Of a DNA stretch of 64,000 nucleotides, positions 57,425-64,000 are shown piece by piece. The stretch covers positions 4,549 through 68,548 of the forward strand of contig CAJTXF010000001.1 of assembly GCA_910580045.1 (NCBI GenBank), read 5' to 3'. The DNA comes from an uncultured Eubacteriales bacterium (GTDB lineage: Bacteria > Bacillota > Clostridia > Oscillospirales > Acutalibacteraceae). The position numbers were made by a program, and so were the translations under genes. The number at the start of each line of letters is the position of its first letter. Within the stretch, counting starts at the first letter, position 1. The notes under the pieces were generated by a model that saw nothing but the letters and a program-made list of their open reading frames with translations, did no database searches and had not been told where the DNA came from.

Positions 57425-59197
57425 TTAGTACTTGTCGTAGCCTGCGCCGTTAAAGCTGTCGCTGGAACTTACTGTGCTGGTATGGGTGGGCGCAGCCATG
57501 GGCTCAGCACCGCTGTACTCCCGCAGTGTAAACTTGGCCATAAGCTGATTCATAATCTGAGCCTGAGAGGACAGCTCCTCGCTGGCAGCAGCACTCTCCT
57601 CGCTGGTGGCGGAGTTGCTCTGCACAACAGCGGAAATCTGGCTGATGCCCTCACGAATCTGCTCAATGGACTCAGCCTGATGCTCGCTGGCGTCAGCCAC
57701 ATCGCCCATTTTGGCAACCGCGCCGTTCACCATGCCCACAGTCTTATCCAGTGCCTCGGACACATCCGCCACATAGGCGCTGCCCTTCTGCACAGCGTTG
57801 ATAGCGTGCTCAATCCGCTCCTTGGTGGCGCGGCTGGCTTCGTCAGACTTGGAAGCCAGAACACGAACCTCCTCAGCCACCACGGCGAAGCCTTTGCCGG
57901 CCACACCGGCGCGGGCAGCCTCAACAGCAGCGTTCAGGGCCAGGATGTTGGTCTGGAAAGCAATGTTCGCAATTGTATCAATAATGGTGCCCACCTCTTC
58001 GGCGGCAGCCTTAATATCGTTCATGGCGCCCACAGTACTCTGCATCAAATCACTGCACACGGTGATTTGAGCGCTGGCATCGTTAGACAGCTGGCTGGAA
58101 TCCCGGGCCAGGCCGACACCCTCTTCCGCGCCCTGGGCAATCTCGGTAATAGTAGCAGAGAGCTCCTCCACAGCGCTGGCCTGCTGGGTCGCGCCCTGGG
58201 CCAGAGTCTGGGCAGAGTTGGAAACCTGGTCCGCGCCAGAGGCCACCTGGTCAGCAGAGGACTGAATCTGGCTGAGAGTGATGCTCAGGCTGCGGTTGAT
58301 GCCGCGGATAGAGGTCAGCACAGCGCTGAGCGCGCCCACATAGTCATCCTCGGCCTCGGTGCGCACGTCAAAGTCGCCGTCAGACATAGCCTTCAAAAGT
58401 CGGTTCACGTCAGCAATCACATTGCTCAGCACCCGCTGGCTGGTGCGCAGGGCCGCGCACATATCGCCCAGCTCAGAATTGCTCTCGAAGTTCACCGGGA
58501 TATCCAGCTTGCCCTCGCTGTAGCCAATCAAAGCGGTGCGGGCTTCCTCAACAGGAATGGTGATGTTGCGGATAATGCGCAGCTCAAGAAGCATGACCAA
58601 AATGGTGAACACCACCAGGGCCGCAATAATGGAGATAATAGACACAGTCACCATTGTGGCCTGCTTCTCCAGAATGGAATCCTGTATAGAGGTGATTTCC
58701 TCCTGGAGCTTAGCGGCAGCCTCGTCCACCTGAGAGAGCGCGGGGGTGCACTCCTCCTGCAGCTGGCGGATAGCCTCCTCCAGATTGCCGCCGGTGGCGT
58801 TGTTCATAATGTCCGGCACAACGGTCCCCCACACCTGCACGGCGGATATGTAATTATTCAGGTTTGTTTCGTCTTCCAGGGCATGAAGATTCCGCAGCTC
58901 GGTAATATCCGCCTCCAGAGAGCCCAGTTTCTCATTGACTGTGGCAGTCGCGGTCTTTACATAGTCAGAATCAGGATCCAGGGCGATATCCCGCAGGGCA
59001 CGGGCAGCCATGTTCACGTTCAGACGGCAGGTACGTACCAGGGAGCTGGCTTTGATGTCTGTGTTGATGATTCTCTCATAACTGGTTGTCTGGGCGTTCA
59101 TAACTATCAGACTGGTCACCACAATCGCAATGCTGACTAAAATGGTGACGCTGAATCCCAGGATGAGGCTCATCTTGATTTTCATGTTCTTGAGCAT
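57425..59197 (-). CDS. Methyl-accepting chemotaxis protein
   Basis: This is a transmembrane chemoreceptor of 590 residues. TM1 spans about 8-30 and TM2 about 187-210. Between them is a roughly 150-residue helical sensor of four-helix-bundle type. HAMP (about 210-265) follows, then the signalling domain (about 300-560) with the hairpin tip IAFQTNILALNAAVEAARAG near residue 410 and a VVAEEVRVLASKS segment. The C-terminus (SDSFNGAGYDKY) has no NWETF-type pentapeptide. The ligand is unknown. GAAGGAGG precedes the ATG. It is transcribed alone from a consensus promoter with a long leader. Confidence 0.94.
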   Translation of the reverse strand: MLKNMKIKMSLILGFSVTILVSIAIVVTSLIVMNAQTTSYERIINTDIKASSLVRTCRLNVNMAARALRDIALDPDSDYVKTATATVNEKLGSLEADITELRNLHALEDETNLNNYISAVQVWGTVVPDIMNNATGGNLEEAIRQLQEECTPALSQVDEAAAKLQEEITSIQDSILEKQATMVTVSIISIIAALVVFTILVMLLELRIIRNITIPVEEARTALIGYSEGKLDIPVNFESNSELGDMCAALRTSQRVLSNVIADVNRLLKAMSDGDFDVRTEAEDDYVGALSAVLTSIRGINRSLSITLSQIQSSADQVASGADQVSNSAQTLAQGATQQASAVEELSATITEIAQGAEEGVGLARDSSQLSNDASAQITVCSDLMQSTVGAMNDIKAAAEEVGTIIDTIANIAFQTNILALNAAVEAARAGVAGKGFAVVAEEVRVLASKSDEASRATKERIEHAINAVQKGSAYVADVSEALDKTVGMVNGAVAKMGDVADASEHQAESIEQIREGISQISAVVQSNSATSEESAAASEELSSQAQIMNQLMAKFTLREYSGAEPMAAPTHTSTVSSSDSFNGAGYDKY

Positions 59198-59382
59198 AAA
59201 TGCTCCTCCTTCTTTCTTTTGGTCTATATTGCACGGACGCGGCGGGTTAGAGGTTTTTTGCCGTTATCCGCATCGTCCCACAGAAGCGGCCGCAAACCTG
59301 CCATACAGAACATGAGCCATCCCGCCGCGAAGCAAAAACGGCGCAGACCGCCCAGGGTCTCCCTTGCTGTCCCACAGCACCT
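59198..59382 (-). other. Long untranslated leader of the chemoreceptor gene
   Basis: About 180 bases lie between the promoter and the start codon. CTGTGGGAC occurs twice (near 59274-59282 and 59368-59376), and GTTTTTGC can pair with GCAAAAA further on. It lacks the conserved blocks of the c-di-GMP riboswitches that often control motility genes, so no class is assigned. Confidence 0.45.
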
Positions 59383-59411
59383 ATTATAGCGCTGATTTTG
59401 CGGATTGTCAA
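59383..59411 (-). promoter_or_regulatory. Consensus promoter of the chemoreceptor gene
   Basis: Minus-strand TTGACA (59406-59411), 17-base spacer, TATAAT (59383-59388), both hexamers perfect. Confidence 0.85.
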
Positions 59412-59485
59412 ACGATAATTCTTACCGCGCCTAAATATTCTTCGGAAATTTTTGCCCTTTTGTTGTATAAACTGCACAAATCCGC

Positions 59486-60202
59486 TTACACAATATCCCC
59501 AAAGCGGCCCTTCTGCACGTCTCCCACAATTTTTCCGTCAACCAAAGTAACCACCCGGCGGCGCATGATGTTCACAAACTGCTTGGAGTGGGTGGACATC
59601 AGCACCGTGGTGCCCCGGTGGTTCATCTCCTCCAACAGGTGCATAACATCCCAAATGCTGTCGTCGTCCATTGTATCTGTAATTTTATCCAGTATCAAAA
59701 TAGGCGGACTGTAGACAATGGCCTTTGCCAGCTCGATTTTCCGGCACTCGGCAGAGGTAAACTCCGCAGGGTACCGTTCTTCGCTGCCGGGCAGGCCCAC
59801 CAGGCCCAATGCTTTAGAGATAAGATGCCCGTCTGACAGGGCCGCGCTCATGCGGCCAAAGCGCCCTGGAGGGCAGAGGTTCTCGAACACTGTGGCGCTG
59901 CGCACCAGCTGGGACTCCTGGGGCACCCGGCCAAAGATATAGCGCAGCTTCTTTTCCTGGCGGCGGCCCAGCTTTCCGATGTTCACCCCGTCCAGGTACA
60001 CTGCCCCGGTGTCCGGCTGCAGCACGCCGGAAATCAGGTTCAGCAGGGTGCTGCTCCCCGCGCCCCGGCTGCCCACAAAGAAGATAAATTCCCCCTGGTT
60101 AATCAGCAGGTTTATCTGGGAGAGGGTCTCAAAGCGTTTTTGCGGCTCCCGCTTGGGCCCCTTAAATATTTTTGAAACGTTTTCCAGTCGGATAGTGGGC
60201 AT
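59486..60202 (-). CDS. FtsE-like ABC protein with degenerate nucleotide-binding motifs
   Basis: The product has 238 residues and the layout of the cell-division ATPase FtsE (IRLENVSKIF, then a VFQ-like VPQESQLV Q-loop and THS H-loop). Catalytic positions are changed. Walker A reads GSRGAGSS, with Ser for the essential Lys. The LSGGQ signature reads FTSAECRK. Walker B LILDKITDTM has Lys for the catalytic Glu. The frame is intact and AGC encodes the Walker A Ser, so this is not a frameshift. No ftsX follows. It may be a structural or regulatory pseudo-ATPase. The start is uncertain among ATGs at 60202, 60214 and 60232. Confidence 0.75.
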   Translation of the reverse strand: MPTIRLENVSKIFKGPKREPQKRFETLSQINLLINQGEFIFFVGSRGAGSSTLLNLISGVLQPDTGAVYLDGVNIGKLGRRQEKKLRYIFGRVPQESQLVRSATVFENLCPPGRFGRMSAALSDGHLISKALGLVGLPGSEERYPAEFTSAECRKIELAKAIVYSPPILILDKITDTMDDDSIWDVMHLLEEMNHRGTTVLMSTHSKQFVNIMRRRVVTLVDGKIVGDVQKGRFGDIV

Positions 60203-60308
60203 AGGCCCCTGCATCTCCCTTCTTATTCCCATCCCCTGGCGGGGTTGTTTTTAACAGCATCTGCAGCCAAAGGCCCCAGCGGGGCTGCCGCGCCCCATCT
60301 CTTCTGAT

Positions 60309-60572
60309 GGGAGTGTCCGTTCCGAGGAGTTTTTTGTGTTCCCCCGCCCGTAGGGCGGGGGAACACGGATAATTAAGGCAACACCGCACAAAGACCGGCC
60401 TGCGGCCTTTGCACACGATTTGCTTGATCTTTTTCCGTCATCTTGCACTAATCTTGCTTGTCAATCGCGAGATTGTCTGCGCTCGATTCGTACAAGCTAA
60501 CGAAAAAATCTACTGCGCAACTCGCGCACAATCTTTGTGCGGTGTTGCCTTAACTCTATGGTTTGGACAATC
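60309..60572 (+). repeat. Intergenic repeat, copy split by a MITE
   Basis: The 60309-60373 part matches 16707-16770 and the 60554-60572 part matches the following bases of that copy. It has the same GGGAGTGTCCGTTCCGAGGA block, the same CCCCCGCCC hairpin and the GGTTTGGACAATC end. The two copies lie ahead of unrelated genes, so this is a dispersed intergenic repeat. Confidence 0.85.
60374..60552. mobile_element. 175-bp MITE with TA target-site duplication
   Basis: AGGCAACACCGCACAAAG (60376-60393) and its exact reverse complement (60533-60550) are the terminal inverted repeats. TA flanks both ends (60374-60375 and 60551-60552). The interior (about 140 bases) is non-coding and contains several small palindromes. 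The related intergenic repeat at 16707 has a single TA at the same place. The TA duplication is characteristic of the IS630/Tc1-mariner group; no transposase is in the window. Confidence 0.9.
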
Positions 60573-60589
60573 CCCTTCTGATTTGTGCC

Positions 60590-60618
60590 TTTACAAAGCC
60601 GCTGGCATTTGCTATAAT
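60590..60618 (+). promoter_or_regulatory. Sigma-A promoter for the C39-like peptidase
   Basis: TTTACA (60590-60595), 17-base spacer, TATAAT (60613-60618), about 33 bases before the start codon and just downstream of the repeat. Confidence 0.75.
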
Positions 60619-60650
60619 ATATATGTATTTCTTTTTGGAGGTCAACCCGC

Positions 60651-61640
60651 ATGGAGGCACGTTCAAAATATCCCCCCCACAGCCTGGGCTCTATAGATAC
60701 GGCCCGGGCAGTAAACCCGCCTATCCGCCCCAGCCGCCATAAAAAATCCAGCCGCTCCCTGCTGCTTTCCATTCTTCTGGCTGTCCTCTGCGTGGGCGGC
60801 ACGGAGCTGGCTTTCTGCCGTTTCTTCTCCCCTGTGCTCTTTCAGCAGATTACGGAGCCAGTTGTCCGCCCTGTAATTGCCGCTGCGGACGCGGCCAGGG
60901 CCCAGATAGACCTCTGGCGCTTCCAGTACCAACGGGACAATCTGAGCCTTCGGGTTCTCACGCCTGCTGGGGAGTACTTCACCCCCCGCCCGGTTGTCCA
61001 GCCCCGGCCTTGGCAGCCAGTGGATTTTCCCGAGCCAGCAGTGGAGGAGCCCCTGGAGGAGGCCCCTGCCATCACGGAATTTATCCAGGAAAAGGGCCGC
61101 ACTATTCTTACCGGCGGCCTGCCCTGTGTCTATTATAATCAGAACGACCCGGCTTGGAAGGACAAACCCTTTGGCAGTGACCCCATCGGCCCCTATGGCT
61201 GCGGGCCCACTGCCATGGCCATTGTGGTTTCCAGCATGACAGAGCAGCAGATAGACCCGGCCCAGATGTCTGTCTGGGCCTATGAGCACGACTACTGGTG
61301 CTCGGGCAGCGGCTCTTATCTCACCATTGTGGAGGGCACGGCCAAGGCCTTTGGCCTGGACTGTGTACTCAGCAAGCAGTGCGACGCCAAGGCGCTGGCA
61401 GAGCATCTGGATGGAGGCGGCCTGGCGGTGGCTTTGATGGCCCCCGGCCACTTTACGGACAGCGGGCACTTTATTGTGCTCCACGGCGTTGCCCCTGACG
61501 GGAAATTCCTGGTGGCTGACACTGCCAGCCGGGAGCGGAGCCTGAGCCCCTGGGATTCTCAGCTTATCATCAAGGAGGCTGCCGCCAGCAACGGCGACGG
61601 GGTCCGGCTGTGGCTGATTTCCCAGCCCAAGGACAAGTAA
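60651..61640 (+). CDS. Membrane-anchored C39-like cysteine peptidase
   Basis: The product has 329 residues. One hydrophobic segment (about 36-55) anchors it or acts as a signal, so the C-terminal domain is extracytoplasmic. A Pro/Glu-rich linker (about 100-140) leads to the papain-like domain (about 160-329), with IGPYGCGPTAMAIV (catalytic Cys near 180), SGHFIVLHGV (His) and LVADTASRE (Asp). Relatives of the C39_2 group are cell-surface peptidases of unknown substrate. GGAGG precedes the ATG at 60651. Confidence 0.85.
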   Translation: MEARSKYPPHSLGSIDTARAVNPPIRPSRHKKSSRSLLLSILLAVLCVGGTELAFCRFFSPVLFQQITEPVVRPVIAAADAARAQIDLWRFQYQRDNLSLRVLTPAGEYFTPRPVVQPRPWQPVDFPEPAVEEPLEEAPAITEFIQEKGRTILTGGLPCVYYNQNDPAWKDKPFGSDPIGPYGCGPTAMAIVVSSMTEQQIDPAQMSVWAYEHDYWCSGSGSYLTIVEGTAKAFGLDCVLSKQCDAKALAEHLDGGGLAVALMAPGHFTDSGHFIVLHGVAPDGKFLVADTASRERSLSPWDSQLIIKEAAASNGDGVRLWLISQPKDK

Positions 61641-61725
61641 CCTATGGCCTGAGAATATTATAACAGATTCATCCACACACAACAAGAGGGAAACCGCTTC
61701 TAAAACAAATAAAAGTTAGCTCCGC

Positions 61726-61772
61726 CTGCGCCGCCGTTTCTGTGCCATTTAGACGGCTGGCGCAGTTTTTTT
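61726..61772 (+). terminator. Intrinsic terminator of the peptidase gene
   Basis: CTGCGCCGCCGT (61726-61737) pairs with ACGGCTGGCGCAG (61752-61765 region, one bulge), followed by a run of seven T. Confidence 0.75.
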
Positions 61773-61804
61773 ATAACAGCATCACAAACCGGAGCAGAGA
61801 AAGC

Positions 61805-61845
61805 AAAAGGGAAGTCCCCCAGCCCATGGGGGACTTCCCTTTTTT
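61805..61845. terminator. Bidirectional terminator for the anti-sigma gene
   Basis: AAAAGGGAAGTCCCCC (61805-61820) pairs exactly with GGGGGACTTCCCTTTT (61828-61843). U-runs occur in both directions. It sits about 30 bases past the anti-sigma stop. Confidence 0.85.
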
Positions 61846-61873
61846 CGATTTTGATTCCTCCTGAATCCCGGCT

Positions 61874-63799
61874 CTAGCCGGCATCCGTCTCCACCCCGGC
61901 GATATTTCCAGGCGTTTCCGTGACCACTCCATCCACAGGTCCGCCCCAAGCCTTTGCCCGGGCGCTCTCATAGGCAGCGGACAGGTCGTCAATCAGTGTT
62001 TCCCCAGTGTCGCCGTCCAGCAGCTCCATCCGGGCGATGGGGGGAACGGCTTCCCCATCCCAATCCTCGTCTGTCATATTCCGGGTCTCCCACAATTCTA
62101 TCTGAAGCAGCAGGTACTGCTCCCCAGAGCCAGGCAGCACCTGCAAGCTCTGCTGGCAGCTCCAGCCCTGCTGGTCTCCATACCACTGGTCCGGCTGCTC
62201 CAAATCCAGGAAAACGGGAATGCTCTGCACCAGCTCTCCTTCTTCAGACCAGCCGTTGAAGAGCAGCGTTCGCGGTTTGCTGGGATAGGGGGTCACCAGG
62301 TTGAGCCGGGAGGGCGCTCCCGCCTCCATGGAAATCCAGCTGCACAAAAAGCCGTTGGTAAAGCTGTCCATACCCCTGGGAGAATAGAGATAGTCCCGGG
62401 CGGTATCCACCTTCTCCCGGCCCTCTGCCAGGTAGTTCTCTCCAAGGGTGACGCGCCCTGTGTCCAGGTTAATGATTTGCTCGGCCACCACCCGGCCATA
62501 GGGCAGCTGCTCCCCGCCCGGGAGCTCGTACACGGTCAGCCGCAGAGGCGCGGCCTGGGCCCGTCTGCCGCCCTCCTGGGGCCGGAAGACAAACCGCATC
62601 CGGTTCCTGGTGTCAGACCCCGGGTCCGTGTCTTCCATAGCCTCCGTGCGGGCCAGGGTGTAGCCTGTATCCTGGTCCCCCAATCCCTCCAGGGCGGGAT
62701 AGATGCCCAGAGGAGAGCCGTAGTAGTCGGCGTACTCACTGGGGATATTCACCTCCCCGCCAGGATAAATCAGCATATCCCCATAGTAGCCTATAAAGGG
62801 CAGCTCCATCTCAATCTCCACCTGGCCGGGGGTATAGTCCACCTTCGTCAGGGCGGCCCCGTTGTCCGAGGCCTGCTGGGTGAACCGCCGGTTCTCAGAC
62901 GCGTCCACCGGCACGGTGAACTTGGTTTGGAAGCCCGCGCCTATGGTCTCCGCCGGGGAGCCGTACAGCACCAAAGTAAACGCTGGCAGGCTCAGGCTGA
63001 CCTCAATCTCTTCCGCGCTGTCCGCGGCCCGGCGCAGATACTCATCCAGCTCTACCCGCCAGACCGCCCGGACCCGGCCCTCACCGTTTGTAATGAAATC
63101 CGAGAGCTCTCCTATGCCTGTATAGGACTCCCCTCCCATGGATACCTGGATGGAATAGTCTTCACTTACAGCCTGCTTGCCTTCCTCATCCCAATAGTCC
63201 AGCATGGAGCCTGCCTGCAGATAGGGCAGGCTGTCAAAATCGTCCATAGCCTCTGTGTCCCAATAGCCCTGGAACTCCTCAGAAAGCCCCAGGCTCAGCT
63301 CCAGGCAGAGGGAGCCGCCGTCACACCAGGCATCGTCCACCCGCAAATCCTCTATGCCCCACTCTGCCCCCTCCACTGTCACTGGCTGGAATACCTTCTC
63401 CGGCTCAGGGGTTGCCTCCGGCAAATCAGGGGTCCGGCCATCGCCCCGCAGCTGGCCGCTGTTCATGGCCTGGAACACCTGGCCCAAGCCGGGCAGGGCC
63501 TCAGTGAGCTGGGGATAGGTGGTATTCACCCCCAGCAGCGACGCAAAGGTGACTGCCAGCACAGCCACTGCGGTTGCCGCGCTCCGCAGAACAGCAAACA
63601 CCGGCCTTCTGCGCACAGGCATATCCTCCGGCAGCTCCGACAGGGTTTTCTCAAAATTTTTGTGAAAGCTCCTGGGGGGGGCCTCCACGCCATATTCTTT
63701 GGCCAGCATCTCCCGCAAATCCCGGTCTCCCCTGCCTGCCCCAGGAAAGACAGGGCTCTGCCGCTGCTTCCGGCTTTTGCCATGCTTCATCGCCGCCAT
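61874..63799 (-). CDS. Putative anti-sigma factor with DUF4179-like domain
   Basis: The product has 641 residues. A cytoplasmic basic N-terminus (about 1-65, with YGVEAPPRSFHKNFEKTLSEL) precedes one membrane segment (about 70-92). The DUF4179-like pattern VNTTYPQLTEALPGLGQVFQ follows, then a long extracytoplasmic beta-rich region. It overlaps the upstream ECF sigma gene by 13 bases, so it is translationally coupled and likely restrains that factor. The signal it senses is unknown. AGGAGG lies ten bases before the ATG at 63799. Confidence 0.82.
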   Translation of the reverse strand: MAAMKHGKSRKQRQSPVFPGAGRGDRDLREMLAKEYGVEAPPRSFHKNFEKTLSELPEDMPVRRRPVFAVLRSAATAVAVLAVTFASLLGVNTTYPQLTEALPGLGQVFQAMNSGQLRGDGRTPDLPEATPEPEKVFQPVTVEGAEWGIEDLRVDDAWCDGGSLCLELSLGLSEEFQGYWDTEAMDDFDSLPYLQAGSMLDYWDEEGKQAVSEDYSIQVSMGGESYTGIGELSDFITNGEGRVRAVWRVELDEYLRRAADSAEEIEVSLSLPAFTLVLYGSPAETIGAGFQTKFTVPVDASENRRFTQQASDNGAALTKVDYTPGQVEIEMELPFIGYYGDMLIYPGGEVNIPSEYADYYGSPLGIYPALEGLGDQDTGYTLARTEAMEDTDPGSDTRNRMRFVFRPQEGGRRAQAAPLRLTVYELPGGEQLPYGRVVAEQIINLDTGRVTLGENYLAEGREKVDTARDYLYSPRGMDSFTNGFLCSWISMEAGAPSRLNLVTPYPSKPRTLLFNGWSEEGELVQSIPVFLDLEQPDQWYGDQQGWSCQQSLQVLPGSGEQYLLLQIELWETRNMTDEDWDGEAVPPIARMELLDGDTGETLIDDLSAAYESARAKAWGGPVDGVVTETPGNIAGVETDAG

Positions 63800-64000
63800 G
63801 ATATGCCCGCCTCCTGTTCCCGGGTTTCATAGGTTTCCCGAAACTTCTTTCTGCCGTGGGAGAGCCGCATCTTGGCAGCGCCCTCGCTGATGGAGAGCAT
63901 TTTGGCAATCTCCTTCACAGGCAGGTCGTTGAGATAGAACAATGTGAGAATGAGCCGGTCGTTCTCTGAAAGCTCTGCCAGAACCCGCTGCACATCCAAA
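63787..64000 (-). CDS. ECF-type RNA polymerase sigma factor, partial (cut by window end)
   Basis: Only the C-terminal part is in the window. Region 4 of an ECF sigma factor is visible: LSENDRLILTLFYLNDLPVK, then EIAKMLSISEGAAKMRLSHG with the helix-turn-helix. The true start lies beyond base 64000. It overlaps the anti-sigma gene, a typical sigma/anti-sigma arrangement. Confidence 0.85.
   Translation of the reverse strand, partial: LDVQRVLAELSENDRLILTLFYLNDLPVKEIAKMLSISEGAAKMRLSHGRKKFRETYETREQEAGISWRR

Larger units (their letters stand above)
60203..60650. other. Gene-free divergent region with repeat and MITE
   Basis: The region holds an intergenic repeat (60309-60373 and 60554-60572) split by a mobile element (60374-60552), then the peptidase promoter. 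No additional gene is seen. Confidence 0.7.

Noticed and set aside
57311..59140. Long plus-strand open frame opposite the chemoreceptor gene
   Set aside because: It is an antisense shadow of a clear methyl-accepting chemotaxis protein with a consensus promoter and ribosome binding site.
59198..59382. c-di-GMP riboswitch in the chemoreceptor leader
   Set aside because: The conserved GEMM-type blocks are not present, so the leader is left unassigned.
59486..60202. Sequencing error as the cause of the degenerate FtsE motifs
   Set aside because: Three separate motifs are altered by whole-codon replacements in an intact frame, which a single error cannot explain.
1..64000. CRISPR arrays, rRNA, tRNA or tmRNA genes
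   Set aside because: No regularly spaced direct repeats and no recognisable structural RNA gene were seen on either strand.

Overview
The window looks like a chromosomal segment from a motile, GC-rich low-complexity-intergenic Firmicute of the Clostridia, most likely Oscillospirales (Oscillospiraceae/Ruminococcaceae-like). The clues are strong AGGAGG ribosome binding sites, sigma-A promoters of TTGACA-17-TATAAT type, a Firmicute flagellar/chemotaxis set (FliY, CheC, CheD, CheV, SwrD/FlbD), a RibU-type ECF S component under an FMN riboswitch, and a CmpB-like (PF06541) membrane protein. The genus assignment is inference; no rRNA or tRNA gene is present to anchor it.

Region 1 (1-25.8 kb) is metabolic and housekeeping. 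It opens with about 700 bases of non-coding repeat debris, then a tight operon manA - PfkB sugar kinase - cytidine deaminase - pyrimidine nucleoside phosphorylase (698-4379). A cyclophilin, exonuclease III and DNA polymerase I follow. Next come a glycerol-1-phosphate-dehydrogenase-like enzyme and a TagD-type cytidylyltransferase, separated by a cloverleaf-shaped palindromic element (9875-9990). After these come an M28 peptidase, an esterase, an orphan substrate-binding lipoprotein, a second repeat-debris block (14.6-15.1 kb), a 1-phosphofructokinase-like kinase, a small acidic lipoprotein, a MATE exporter, a PHP phosphoesterase, riboswitch-controlled ribU, the NAD(P)HX repair enzyme Nnr, a duplicated PF06541 membrane protein and a GlgX-type debranching enzyme.

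Region 2 (25.8-54.3 kb, all minus strand) is a large flagellar/chemotaxis locus. A sigma-A-like promoter at 54.25 kb reads through flgB-flgC-fliE-fliF-fliG-fliH-fliI-fliJ-(PHP phosphoesterase)-fliK-flgD-(flagellar operon protein)-flgE-flbD-motA-motB-fliM-fliY-cheY-fliO-fliP-fliQ-fliR-flhB-flhA-sigma28. A second unit, flgF/flgG-type rod genes - cheC - cheD - cheV - HDOD protein, starts at 30.95 kb and ends at a terminator at 25.8 kb. motB has its own promoter and a structured leader. fliL, flhF, flhG, flagellin, cheA, cheW, cheB and cheR are not in the window.

Region 3 (54.5-64 kb) holds a small lipoprotein, a large FtsA/actin-like protein with a long proline-rich tail and repeated beta-rich modules, a methyl-accepting chemotaxis protein with a long leader, and an FtsE-like ABC protein whose nucleotide-binding motifs are all degenerate. 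Then come a 175-bp MITE with TA target duplication inserted in an intergenic repeat (the empty version of that repeat is at 16.7 kb), a C39-like peptidase, and an anti-sigma/ECF sigma pair cut by the window end.

The most notable observations are the MITE with its paralogous empty site, the cloverleaf element, the duplicated CheY-binding-like peptides moved into the FliY linker, the PHP enzyme inside the flagellar operon, the separate motB promoter and leader, and the FtsE-like pseudo-ATPase.
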